From assembly GCA_037576195.1 (NCBI GenBank), contig CM075101.1, positions 45,198,001 to 45,262,000 of the forward strand: a DNA stretch of 64,000 nucleotides, given 5' to 3'. Position 1 is the stretch's first letter; the number at the start of each line of letters is the position of its first letter. The notes below the pieces were generated by a model. It saw only the letters and a list, made by a program, of their open reading frames with translations, was not told where the DNA came from and ran no database searches. Origin of the DNA: Phytoseiulus persimilis. Taxonomy: Eukaryota > Arthropoda > Arachnida > Mesostigmata > Phytoseiidae. Position numbers and translations under genes: made by a program. Shown here piece by piece: positions 34,240 to 46,619 of this stretch.

Positions 34240-37200
34240 TCATTCAGGATCCAGACTGGTTTCATTGATATAGGTAGCGTCCTTGGTGGTCGCTGCGTCA
34301 TCCTCTTCCTCTCCCATGACATCACTACGAACGATCTGTGAATTTCGATCAGCTATCGTGAACGCTTCCGAGTGTGCTCATCTCTCTGTTTTCGGCTGAA
34401 CCTCTCAGCCAGCCCTCAGGAGTGTCCCGGATTCACCTTTCGGTATTGCTTCAGTAACACTCCCTATCGCCTCGCAAATCCCATTGCGGGCGGTGGGCTT
34501 GGGTCTTAAGAGTGTGCTCATCTGCAGCCATTCATCCTCACGTTTCAAGTAAACAATCAGACAGATTTCATGCTGTTTGCTCTCACCTTGAGTATGTGTT
34601 CAGAATCGGTTAGCGCTTGCTTAGCCAGGTAGCGCTCCCGCTTGACTTTGGTGAGGAGTTCTTGCGGCACGTCAGGCACCACAATATCTATCAGACGGCA
34701 CACCATGAATACGACGTGCTACCGAGAAACAAATTGAGTATTTTGGATCTCTCCTGGGGAAACTCATCGGTCTTCATTGTCCAGCATGTTATTTCAAGAT
34801 GAGGCATTTCATTGAGAGCAGCCTGATTGAGGTAATACCTCGAAGACGAGAACGAACGCAAAGCGCGCCGCGAGAAGTTTCCAGTAGAACATTGTACGAT
34901 TGCCCTCGGGATCTCGGAAGTCCCTAGAAATTAGTAACGGAATGATTCGAACGGACATTCTCTCCAAATTTTTTTCCGGAAACTCCATCCATATTTCCCT
35001 TTCGCGTATCCTCATTCTCTCGTCAGCCGCGTACCGCGGACACAGTGAGATCGCGTTGAGGTTGATCACAGTCATACCTGTATCTGCAACTCTGCGAAAC
35101 AGATCCTGGAGGAGCCACAGCCAGAGTGAAGTTTAGATAGCCCTCAAGGCTCTTGTTGAACTTGTAGCGATACAGTGTCCTTGGAAGGAAATCGGACGTA
35201 AATGCGATCAGGAACGCCTGTAATTTTCAGATCATAATTATATCATGTTTTCACTGAGCAATCCTTGAGGACGCTTGTCAGGTCAGGATGGTGTTGTTTG
35301 ATTGCGGGCATGCTCGAAGCAAACAGTCTCCCTTCTCGAAACTCACATTGCTGATAACAGCGATTCTCGAAAGCAACTCTAAAATTGAAAACCATATGCC
35401 AATATTTTGGGCACGTTCGGGCACACTCCGTCTCGTTTCGCAAACAAACTTGTGAGCGTCCAGTCTGAAAGAAAAGTTGGATTCATGTCTTTCCGAATGC
35501 GTTACGTGGAGATCGTGACTCCAAGAGCGATTCTGCGACTTGATGATCGACGACGGAAACCAGCGGAATATCCAAAGCTGCCCACCGCACTTCAATCCAG
35601 TTGTTCAGTAGGGCAAAAAGAGGGGCCAGAGGAAAAGCAGCCACGAATATCGTAATGAACCCGAATTGGAGCACTGCAAAAAAAAAAAGAACGCTCCGTG
35701 AGTAACAGTCCAGCTCAACTCATGGAGGTGATTCTCGACACAAAAAACCTCTGTCGACCGCGATTATAATTCCTGGAGTATCGGATTCCATGAATGATTT
35801 CAAGAGATTTATCGATGTGCTCGACTTGGTGGAGCTCGTGCTCAGAAGCGGGTAACGGTCAGCATGTGCTCGAATTGCTCCATCGAGATTCATCGCCTCC
35901 ATGAGCCACCAACGCGGGCCGATCGTGCTCGGTATGCGTACCCATCTCCAAGTACTCCTGAAACAATCCTTCATTCTCCGACAGCGTGTAGTCCTGCTCC
36001 CACTGTGTGAGCTTCCCGTTTTCTTCGAATCGTGCTTTCTTCCTATTCCACCAGTTCTGTAGCTTGCTGGGAAAGAGTAAATCATCGAAATTTAGGGAAG
36101 CCCAAAGACGAATGCAAGAAAGCCTCGTCTGGAACGGATGATCAACTTAATGGGCGTTTTGTATTAGCTCCGAATGATGATCGATGTCATATGGAGGATT
36201 CACGATCCCGGACTCTTTCGACAATCACGATGGAAGCAGGAAAGGCGGAATCGGCGGGAGCCGATAAGACTCACGGGACGAATATCTCCTGTGCGTTGTT
36301 GATCGTCTGTTTCCCGATCATAATGATCGCTAACTGCTGAGCTAATTCTGACAAACAATCACTTCCCGAGCACTCTTCGTTTCGCAAGCCCAGTAGATGC
36401 GCGTAGTGTCCAGGGTACCCAACGAAACGACCTTTGAAGAACGCGATGTAGAATATCGACGAATAGTAGTTCACGAATTGAAACATGAACACCTTGAATG
36501 TTAGGTTATTGTCGAACTCTGTCTGGGTTCGGTGCATTTCTGGAACAGCGGACTTCCATATTAAAATCGTCAACGCGTTCCATCTCAGCAGGCAGATATC
36601 CGAGTTCTGTGCGGACAGAATCAGTCAGGCTTTGGGATGGAATACTGACCCCATTGAGTGAGCTTGTAGGCGAGCTTTCTGTAGATTCTCTCTAGAATCA
36701 TGATGAAGATCAAATTGACAAAGGCACCCGAGGAAGACGCGATCACTGAGGCGAAGCCTTTCAGCTGTTTATCTCGGAATAGCGGGATCGATATGAGTAC
36801 CCGGTATACTATCACAGATACCATGAAAACCAACACTAGAGATATCTGAAAATAATCCAAGAGCCCAATTAGTTCTTCTCTGACTGACTTCCAGAAAGTG
36901 AATTGAAAATTTTCCCGCGGGAGCGATATTCACTCAAACGGGACTCGGAAGCTGAACTGTGAAGGAATTATTCACATCGTCATTCCAACGACTCTTTGGC
37001 TCACCATGAGTATGAGTATGGCGATTCCCGCCACAATACGTTGGGTGCGGATCCAGTTCGGGAACGAAGGCTCCCGGAGCCCGGTGACCGGATTTCGGGC
37101 TTCACAATAAGCTTTCGCAGTGAATTCAGGTCTCGGTTGTTCTTCTTCTTCTTCGTAGTCCATGCAATCCCAGTGATGGGCTAATCTGGCGCACTTACGT

Positions 37201-39771
37201 TTCCAATACTCCAGAAACGTGACCGCTGCGAAAGGAAAATCGAGCAGGTTTTTCGCGGGGGATTCCAATGGAAATCGCCAATCCGCTGTCTCTTTATCAG
37301 ATTGCGCATGGAGCAAAACTCACCCCAGAAAGATAGAAAGCAAGCATAGAACACGGTGCCTGGGTGATCGAACAGATACGTCAGCTTGGTGAAGATGCAG
37401 ATCTCAGAGAGGTACCAAAAATCACAGCCGTAATGTTCGTCGCAGCGTGGGCACATTCGGTACTTTGTTCCACTGTTGCAGAGTTCGTCCCTGCGAAGTC
37501 AGAATGGAGCTTCGATCAGAGCACGATGGGGCGAAACCTCCTTTTTTTCCCTCCCAATCTCTTCAGGGAGAGGAGCGGATCCCATACGTACGTAGGTTTA
37601 TCGATGGCCACGTTGACTATTCCGTAGATGAAGACGAAAATGCCCACGATTGCAGCAGGCAACAACCAAGCAGTGTAGAGGCCGAGCCATGCGAAGTATA
37701 TTGCGATTTTCTCTCCGAAGTACTCCCTGATATGGTCCAATGGCTGAAAATTGTACCAACGACCCCAGCGCACCCAGTACTCGTATAGCACTTGTCGTTT
37801 CGAGTATTCACGGGGCAGGAGATCTTCAGGCGGCCTGTATTCCCCCTGTAATCGCAGTACCATGAGGCAGAGCTTGTTGGATATTGAGTCAGAGGTCGGA
37901 AACCATTCGTACGATAGGAGCGTTCTGATCGTAAGGGGTCGGTCTGCCGTGAGAGATCAATTCACAGTTCGCAGATCGCAACGACAGACGCAACCGTGGC
38001 AACCCCAGTTGACGTCATCCTTATCCCCTCCGGTCTCGGTGGAAGCACATGCTTCCCTTCGCGAAACCGCTCTCTTCTGCTTGGACCTCGTTCCAACGAA
38101 GTTCTCAAATAAACATCAACCTTCGAGTTCGATGAATTCAATGAATACTCTAGTAGACAACGAACCTCGTGCAGTGGGTAGGCGGCTGAGAACGCAGACT
38201 CCTCAAGAAGCCGATCGATGCCAATATGAGCTTTCCGTCTTCGTCCGAACTGCGTCTTCTGGAGGATTTCGTGGACGATACGTATTCGTTGTGTCGTGGT
38301 GAAGTATTCATCATGATTGTCGCTGTTAAGGAATCTGTCGGGGGCGCAAGAAAGTTATGAAACATCAATCAGTTTCTGTTCTCCTTGGATAGCTGCTCTT
38401 GTCAACTGCGATTGGACTTCCGTAGCTGAGAGATGCGAGCCAACATCCATTATTTCAACCGGAAACGGGGGTCGCGCTCAGCAAATCCCTGGATGGGTTG
38501 GAAGCCCGCAGAGCCGTTTGTATTCGGAGAACCCGCATGAAACGTTTCCACAATGATCGTACTCGCCTCTCGAGTTTGGCTTTTTTGAACGGGCATGTGT
38601 AGAAGTCTACCGGCAGGTTTGGGACGTCCTGTTCGAATATGTTCGGAACTCTCAGATATTGTAGGGCTCGATCGGTCCATGTAGTTTCCTGCAACCTCCG
38701 CGACACAGAGTTGAGGTTCCGCCCATGATGCCACGGCTCAAGGAAACTGATTAGCGCTTCCAGAGGAGTTTACCGCCCGTATCTATACACAGTTATCTCT
38801 GCACTCCGAGTTGCTAATTGTAAGATAGAGTGGAGAACCAGAAGCGCCGCCCGGACTCCCGGAGGCAATGTCTGCAGGACAAAGTTTTCGAGGAAGGAAG
38901 AATCATGCATCTGTTCAGGATCTAGATGCTCTAAAGCCGAGGGAATATCGTATCTCATGATGCGATGACGGGCGTCCCTATGATGCTCGTGAATGCGAGG
39001 GCTGCTGAGCAGTATCTCCGATCGCAGCGCACAGAGTACGAATCGGAGGCAGTCTCGAAGAGTATAAAGCCCCCACCTTCTTGTTTGAGTGCAGTTGAAG
39101 CGGGGCTCTGAAGCAGAGCGCTTCAGCGTAGTCGACGAGCACTTCCCAAGGCGCCGAGAGTTTCACGAAGTGTAATTGTTTTGTTTCGCTAGTGACGACA
39201 ACAGTCTCCTGCAAACATCAGTCACAATGTAAGTAATGATTTATGGATTCAGTCTGCCTTCAGAGGTTGTCTCTATTTCGTTTCTCACGACACGTTCGGA
39301 GCGGTATTGGAATCTTTATTTTCGATACTTGAGACGATTTCGGAACATCGTTCGGTTGGGATCGACTTCGCGGTAACATCAGCATAGATCGTTTGAAGGA
39401 AAGGACGCTCACTGTTTCGAAGACGAGACCGGCTTTCGCTAGGTTCTGCAGGAAGTATTCCCGCCACTCTTCGATACGTCGGTATTTTCGTCCTTCCTGA
39501 AGCTTTGTTTGCTCGTTCTCTTCGTAAACTAGCACGTAGTCTGGAGATGAATTAGTTTGTTAACTAGGGGAGTCGAGATCTGACTTCGCAGAACGGTAAT
39601 TCGTCTAGGAAGCGAATTCACACCGGAGCTGTTTGCCGCGTAAGCTTGGCTCACTCGATCTAGCGTGGGTGAGCTGTTTTTTTTCTACGCGCCGCTCACC
39701 TATCTTGGTAGTCCCGTCTCTGAAAACGTTCTTGTGACGCCGAACCTCGAAAGCAGAGTCTGCCGCAGAAT
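34240..39771 (-). CDS. Anoctamin (TMEM16) family channel/scramblase
   Basis: Ca2+-activated chloride channel and/or phospholipid scramblase, a ten-helix membrane dimer. Seventeen exons join in phase (about 832 residues): 39700-39771, 39413-39540, 39077-39208, 38567-38688, 38166-38322, 37592-37845, 37324-37490, 37005-37225, 36650-36845, 36275-36539, 35942-36066, 35586-35673, 35347-35464, 35078-35217, 34839-34923, 34587-34718, 34240-34335. Landmarks: FRDGTTKID then YVLVYEE (dimerisation domain); [75 protein letters not shown] with the two TM7 Ca2+-site Glu; [43 protein letters not shown]. The tail is acidic and ends SLDPE. One intron (38,323-38,566) has a GC-AG donor. The N-terminal exon with the start codon, upstream of 39,771, is not resolved. 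Confidence 0.95.
34384..34509 (-). mobile_element. SINE-like element, copy B (anoctamin intron)
   Basis: Second copy of the 22,905-23,044 element, on the minus strand, in the last intron of the anoctamin gene. It is flanked by perfect 14-bp direct repeats (GAGTGTGCTCATCT) at 34,370-34,383 and 34,510-34,523. The shared core includes TTCGGTATTGCTTCAGTAAC and CCCTATCGCCTCGCAAATCC as read on the plus strand. The flanking repeats differ from those of copy A, as expected for independent insertions of one family. Confidence 0.77.
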
Positions 39772-39774
39772 CTG

Positions 39775-42700
39775 AACAATCATCATTCTGAAACGAGAAA
39801 TGGATATCCCACCCGTCTTGATTTTATTATTTGCCGCTCTCAGTTTCGATTGTTCTCCGAATCTCTTGATTGCACACAACAGAGCGAGACGACCCAGCTC
39901 TTCTCGTCGGCTTAGAAGATCCTCTGCTGCTCCACCCGAAATCGATCACGGATATCATGGGTCTACAATGAGAGCGCGGATGAGCCAAATTACGACTGTG
40001 TGCTCACGAGCATCTCTTGTTGTTATTCGTGCTCTATCGATACCAATGCAGCCGATGCAGGGCATCCGCCACTTCCATCTTCCTGGCAGCGAGCACCATA
40101 TTTTCTGCTTACAGCCGAATCATTTGCCGGGCTCCATGAACCGGAGCATTTGAAGAGTCGACGTAGGCAATTGAAACTTTGGTTCTCAATCGAATGAGAT
40201 TCTGTTGGCTGCTGAACACAGTTCATCAGGAGCTGCAGCACCGCATCTGCACATTGCACGGAGGGCGGTTGGCTTCCCGCGCCCCGAACTTCGAACGAAA
40301 ATTTGTCTCACTCTTCTAAATGAGTCCGAACATTTCGATCGAGGGGGCTCACTCGACGCTCGAGCTCCGCAGAACCGTCCGCGGCTTCCTCCAGCATTCA
40401 CCCTGTACCTATTGATGTGCGATTCGCGTTCAGCAGGGTCGTCTTTCTCGACTTCCTCTGACTCCCCGAGCTCGTGTCGGCGTAACTCACCTGGAATTTT
40501 CCATCTTTCCGGAGCTGGAGAATCCGGTTATTCCAATCCATGGTTAGGAGCTTAGTACATTCGGGCATGATCGACGGCCCGATCGACAATACCTAACCGC
40601 CGGACAGCATTCGTTCTCAAAGTTTTAGCCCGGATAAGAGAGCCGAATAGAGCGTTCAGGAAGTACATTGGCGGAAATCACAAATGTCACACAAGCTCAT
40701 TGAGTAGAACTTTCATGGTGGAGTGGCATGGCGTTCGAGCGCTCGTCAGTAATTTGAATTCACGATCTTGTCGGCTGGTTGTTCTCTCGGTCAGTTAGTT
40801 GGTGAGTCAGTTAGTCCGGCATCAACGTCTTCCGTTCTATGTGCACAACGAGCACTATTTCAATTTCAAATCCGAACTCCGTCCACGTTGCTCCGACACA
40901 CGATATATCCGCGCCGAGCTCGGCTCACGATTCCGCTCTCTCTCCTCTCAAGGCACCACCAGTTGTTGATTTTGACAGATTTCAGCGTTCGAACGTAAGT
41001 CGGACCATATGAGCTGCCATATTGTTATCCACAGCTCTGTGATGCCTCGGTTCCGCTCGGTCCAAGATTCTGGTGGATTCCGTATAGCTTCTCGGATCCA
41101 TCGAACGAGGCCGGAGAATGAGCTTTGATCAGAATACGAGGGCCCGGCGGCTGTTGTGGCTCTCAAACGGGGTAGTTATGAACCAACCTTGCGAACGAAC
41201 TTGCGCAGCATTGGCGGTTCAGGCTTCAGTCGATGCACTTTTCGTTGAATTCAAATAGCGGTCAGCTGGGAGCTCGCGCATAACCGCTGTGGGCCGCATG
41301 AGTACTGCACACTTCACTTCCAAGCAGGCCTGACCTTCAGCCAGTCCGAAACTGAACAAGACTTTGAGTCAGGCGGGAATATTTTCTGTTACGGCAGCTT
41401 CCGACTGCTCGATAATAAAAAAAATCGGCGCTCATCTGATAGCCAAGAATGAAGAGGAGCCTGAAGAGAATCCTCTCCGACAAAAATCGCTTCAGTCAAT
41501 GATTGCGCGTTCGATTGCCGGGCTCAAGGAGAGGAGAATACTTCCGAGAAGCATTTTCGGAGTTGACAACAGACTTGTCAACTGATGGCAGCCATCTGGC
41601 TTCCTCGGTTTGCTCCGATGTCATACTCTCATTCAGCTTTCCAATGTGGCATCCCGTCAGTATATCGAGCGCGAAGGGAGCTGTGCACGAATCCGGAATC
41701 GATCGTCTTACTGAAGAGCTACTACTCACAAACGTTGAATTGTGCTTCAATGGGGTCGTAGCATCCGCGAGATTCTCTGCCTCGATTCCTCCGACACATT
41801 GTTTGAATCGGACAGGAGTCTGAGAGTAACCGCGGTGCTTGGCCAGAAGAAACGTCAGGTCGTCGTCCTCTGAACCTCCCGTTGAGCTCTCTGAGGAAAA
41901 TCAGTTGATGGTCGTTGATGGTGAGCGGATCATTGAGCTCCTCAGATTGTTTTCTATTCTGAAGACGAGGCCCTTGGCTGAGCTCCGTATGGAATAACAA
42001 CGCACCCTTGCCGAGGACGGAAGTGCATGGTCTTCCGAGTGAGCCATAGGAGGCGGCTGTCCCGATTTCAGTGGACAGCTCGACTCGCTCGCCACCTGGA
42101 GATTCCATGGTGTGAAATCGTGTCCCAAATCACATCTGAAACAAATATCATATTCTTCAGTTTCATTCGGATCTCATTCGGTTTTTACTCGAACTAATCT
42201 GGGAATATTGCTTCGAGAGCAGCGCTGGTTTCATCGCGAAGCGATCGGACTAGAGTCAGGTCCCAGATTCTGGAGTCGTCGGGGATAGTATTTTCGGAGA
42301 TTCTCACCCGAGCTGTTGCACTGGGGTGTCCCAATCTCAGACGCGCACCGGAGCTCGGCAAAATATCGCTCCAAGAAAATGCCTTCCGTAGTTGCTTCGA
42401 CTCGGCGACGACCCCTCGTTCTGTAGATTGATGAGCTCGAACAACATCCCGTGCTTCCCGGAAGCCAAGCGAATTGTGCGAGCAACTTGAACTGCCAACA
42501 GCGGATCCAACTGCACTATCTCATGGTCGAGCCGCGGACCGTGCGAGTTTGGAATTTGGCGCGCTTGGTGAGCTCCGACCGCCCAAGCGGAGAGCGGCCG
42601 TAGCCGCCATCTTAAAATACATCCACCCAACTGTTCTTTTCCGACATTGTTCGGGTTTCTGCCGTTGCAACTGCAGTGAATTTGGTGAAAATGTGCGTGT

Positions 42701-43480
42701 CTTAGGCAAGCTGTCGCGTCGACGACTTATTAAGCCTGACTCCCATTGTGGCGACGACTGCCGCTGCCCCGGAAGATGCGAAATTCTCTATTGTATGATA
42801 GTCGAACCGGCACCTTAGCCCCACGTGAGAGCTTGCAGGCCGCGTTGTCGAAGCATTTTCTGAATTTTCATCAAATGTCGCAGATTTCTGCTGCTGGTTC
42901 CGCGGAAGCAACGTCGTTGAGTGGTTTCTTCGAGTTCGGTGACGTGATCGTTGTGAACTTGCATTTGTTTCACGTCAGTCGACGAATGCCCGCCTAGGCC
43001 TAGTACTGAAGTAGTCATCACTATCGGCTCACCCGAACATTCGAAAGGAGCGTCGGTGCCCGCCGGCAATTTTTTTCTGCGTGCAGACGAGAATATTCAT
43101 ATTTGGGGTAATACATGGAGTCGTTACCCGAATGCACGCTCACGTCACGCCTTTAGAGATGACTCATCTCAAAATGACTGGCCCTTTTGGGGGGACGTGC
43201 AGTGGGAAATCCTGGGAGACAAGATGCTCGAGGAAATGTTCGCGACCGGGAGAAGCATCTCGTGAGCGACGAAAACCTTGACGGGGATGGAAGGCGGTGT
43301 TATGCGTTCGATCCGCGATGTCTCTGAAGCATGGGGTCTGCAACGGGCACTCCTCGCAGGCGTTTCGTTACGGAGACGATGCGGCTCTCGACCGTTGGTG
43401 TTGGACGCCGCAACCCTCCGGTTGCTGACTGAACTGAGCGTGGCTCATCAGCCACTTGGCTAATGTATGGTTTATTCTGA
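39775..43480. other. Region between anoctamin and eIF4A, no confident gene
   Basis: A minus frame at 40,398-40,589 has an ATG, a coding-like stretch (MDWNNRILQLRKDGKFQ) and a strong GTGAGT donor at about 40,488. It could be the 5' exon of the anoctamin gene, but the phase does not join 39,771 directly. Other open minus frames (41,722-42,108; 42,337-42,630 with LDHEIVQLDPLLAVQVART; 42,815-43,069) may belong to a divergent gene sharing an upstream region with eIF4A. None is recognised. Confidence 0.4.
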
Positions 43481-43489
43481 ACGTTTCAG

Positions 43490-45054
43490 GTCTCACGAGT
43501 GGGATAATGAGCCGTCTGCCGGGTACCAAGGAGGCTCGACGGGAGCCGCCGGAATGGATCCTGACGGTGTTATTGAGGTATGTGAAGTTTCCGTTGCCTG
43601 TCGTTCTCTCGCCCTCCGCGCCATCCAGCATACTCGAATTCTCGTGGAAGATCGGGTCTCAGGTTGTTCTTTGTAGTGAGTGGATTCTCTTCACATGGTA
43701 CTGATTCATTGCCTTCTTCCACAGTCCAATTACGACAAAGTCGTCGAGAGCTTCGATGATATGAATCTGCGCGAAGAGCTCCTCAGAGGAATCTACGCTT
43801 ATGGTTTTGAAAGGCCTTCCGCCATCCAGCAGCGAGCCATTCTTCCTTGTGTCGAAGGCAACGATGTCATTGCTCAGGCCCAATCAGGTTGGTTCACGAC
43901 TCCCGGAATTTGAAGATATTCAGAGATACAATCGTGGATACTCAGCTTCAGTCGAAGTGGCGAAGAGTTCGTAGGGAGGGAATCGATCCCTCGCGGGGTT
44001 CTCAGCTCAAGGCGTCCCCCAATGGATTCCCGGCAACTTCAATTGACGAACCGACTTCGATTCCTCCTCAGGTACTGGCAAGACTGCCACGTTTTCGATC
44101 TCAATTCTTCAACAAATCGACATCACAGACCCGTACTGTCAGGCTCTGATTCTCGCTCCGACCCGTGAATTGGCCCAGCAGATTCAAAAAGTCGTAATTG
44201 CTCTTGGCGACTACATGAACGCTAAATGCCATGCCTGCATTGGTGGAACGAACGTCAAAGACGATGTTCGTCACCTGGAAAAGGGAATGCACGTTGTCGT
44301 CGGAACTCCCGGCCGTGTGTTCGATATGATTCAACGACGTGCCCTGCGCACCGATCACATCAAGATGTTCGTCCTCGACGAGGCCGATGAGATGTTGTCC
44401 CGAGGATTCAAGGATCAAATCCACGATGTTTTCAAGAACCTCGGTGAAACCACCCAAGTCATTCTGCTCTCGGCCACGATGCCCTCTGACGTGTTGGAGG
44501 TGACGAAGTGTTTCATGCGTAACCCCATCCGAATCCTCGTCAAGAAAGAGGAACTCACCCTCGAGGGTATCAAGCAGTTCTACGTTGACGTGACCAAAGA
44601 GGAGTGGAAGTTCGACACTCTTTGCGATCTCTACGAGACGCTGACCATCACCCAGGCCGTGATCTTCTGCAACACCCGTAGGAAGGTCGACTGGCTCACC
44701 GACCAGATGACCAAGAAGGACTTCACCGTCTCCGCTCTTCACGGTGACATGCAACAACAGGAGCGGGACCTCATTATGAGGGCTTTCCGTTCCGGCTCAT
44801 CCCGAGTCCTCATCACCACGGATCTTCTCGCCCGAGGTATCGATGTGCAGCAAGTTTCCCTCGTCATCAACTTCGATCTGCCCACCAACCGGGAAAACTA
44901 CATTCACCGAATCGGTCGTGGAGGTCGTTTCGGCAGAAAGGGAGTCGCCATCAATTTCATGACAGAGGCCGACAAGCGAATCCTCAAGGATATCGAGTCG
45001 TTCTACAACACCGAGATCGAAGAAATGCCTGTCAATGTGGCTGATCTTATTTAA
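43490..45054 (+). CDS. eIF4A: Eukaryotic initiation factor 4A (DEAD-box RNA helicase)
   Basis: ATP-dependent RNA helicase of the cytoplasmic eIF4F complex; unwinds mRNA 5' structure for ribosome recruitment. Exons 43490-43577, 43725-43887 and 44072-45054 join in phase to about 411 residues, the family's usual length. All core motifs are present in order: the N-terminal Q-motif region ([15 protein letters not shown]), AQSGTGKT (motif I, split by intron 2), APTRELA (Ia), GG, TPGR (Ib), DEAD (II), SAT (III), VIFCNTRRK (IV), [10 protein letters not shown] (V) and [13 protein letters not shown] (VI). The ending NVADLI is the typical C-terminus. The start codon lies in an upstream exon. One candidate is ATG 43,331, giving MGSHEW..., but its donor is weak. 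An AATAAA lies 306 bp past the stop. Confidence 0.98.
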
Positions 45055-45359
45055 ATGTTCCCTTGGTGAAAGAGCACCGAGGGTCGGGCATTGTCTCCGC
45101 CGGCTTCTCGAAGCTGCTGAATTAGGACAAACTCTTGGAAGGAATCTGGCCGGAATCTTCAAAAACAAATCCGGTCGGGTTTTTTCGACAGTGTGCGTAT
45201 TCAACGCTGCTGGAGCTCGGGCGCACTGTTTAGGTACGAATCGTCACGATCAATCGCACTGAAGTCGGTGGGCGGCTCTACGTGTATTTTTGACTCCTCG
45301 TGAGAAAGAACCCCGGTTCTGATGTAAAATACGATCTCAAGGTCATTCGGTGATGTTTC

Positions 45360-45365
45360 AATAAA
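45360..45365 (+). promoter_or_regulatory. Polyadenylation signal of eIF4A
   Basis: A canonical AATAAA on the plus strand, about 300 bp downstream of the eIF4A stop codon at 45,054, with no other AATAAA seen between. This implies a 3' UTR of about 325 nt. Confidence 0.7.
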
Positions 45366-45779
45366 TTACAGTGATGCCTTCAGATCAACCTCTTCGACTT
45401 ATTGTGATTCAGGTGTTCGAAATGATGGTGCATAAGCTTCGGTACTGTTCTCTGATTCCATTCTTTGATTTCATCGGAAGCGGGAGGCATCGGGTTGGAT
45501 TACAAGCGTGAATCACAGAAATTGGTTTCTGGAGAAGTTCTCGGACGTCTCTGTGTAACGAAATGAGCACAAGGAGAGCCGTACACGGTGAGGTGTGCGG
45601 TGAAAGTAGGGAAGCGTACACGTGGCCGCTGCCATGAGCGTTTGTGTTCCGTTCGACTCCACCGCCCTAACACATTTCAATCGAAAGATGTCCAACGGTA
45701 TCCGTTCCTCCGTACCGATGACGACGCCACTATCCATAAACCATACCAGCCGGAGTCGGTCCATGGAACTGAGACCACG

Positions 45780-46540
45780 GAAAAAGCATCGACGGGAATC
45801 GGGGGTTTATCATCAGTGTTTTCGCGGTAGCAATGGTGGGAGCAAGCTCCATCTCTTTGCAGGTCAGTCTATCAACGAAGTCCTAATCGAGCGAACAATC
45901 GACCCACAGTGACTGAATGAAGATTAGGGACACCAAGCTCCCGCGACTTTTCTTCCATAGGAATCGGACAAGTTCGCCGTGGCTGATCGACCAATATTGC
46001 GCACAGTACACGAGCTCCCAGCGAATACCGACGGTTGCTCCTCTTTCTGTGAGTCCACCGGAAATGTCGAGTTTTTTGAAGCCCCTGAACGTTCTACTCT
46101 CCACCTCCACTCAGAAGGCGTCTCGGTAGCTGACCTGCAGACCTGGTACACGTGAGTAGAAAAACACTGGCTCGCCGAGTTTCCCTCCTTGACCATCACG
46201 AGTAACCCATCAAGCAGAGATCGTTATCACTAGAGACAAATGTCGCAGACAAAAAGCACCCCAAACGACGTCATGATCGCATCCCAGGCCCAGTCTGCTT
46301 TGTCCGGATAGGACCGCCCGCCGGACGATTGGTTCCTCAAGTTCGTGATCTCAGCACAGGTACTGGAACTTCTCTTCTCATCGGGTTGTAGTGAGAGAAC
46401 GTCGGTGAGTCCTCCAAAATCGATCCGAAGCGTTTCAGAGCTTCCTCGAACATGTTTTCGAGCTGCATGTTCACTACACAACCAGTGTTCGTGGGAGCGT
46501 GATCGTCATTCCGACAGCCTCACATCCTTGTACGGATATG
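45780..46540 (+). CDS. Unidentified multi-exon gene fragment, possible secreted/membrane protein
   Basis: A chain of plus-strand exon-like segments with matching phases. About 45,780-45,861 encodes a hydrophobic helix (RGFIISVFAVAMVGASSISL), which could be a signal peptide or membrane anchor. 45,961-46,151 follows (FAVADRPILRTVHELP, then VADLQTWY, GTGAGT donor). Next comes a short exon from about 46,342 (TYWNFSSHRV), and one from about 46,441 (EHVFELHVHYTTSVRGSV). Further coding-like frames occur downstream (46,621-46,750 with PDRVWFFVGSNFLGANL; 48,411-48,597 with LFLNIEDVGANRGYVKL). I do not recognise the family and the full model is unresolved. At least the 45,961-46,151 exon looks real. 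Confidence 0.45.
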
Positions 46541-46619
46541 TGGTAGGGGTTTATTGATCTCGGCTCAGTTCGGCTTATGTACATATCTTTGAATCTTGTC
46601 GGATGATCGTTCCATTCCA

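Noticed and set aside
44101..44757. 218-codon minus ORF
   Set aside because: It is the antisense shadow of the conserved eIF4A exon; its sequence mirrors codon bias of the sense strand.
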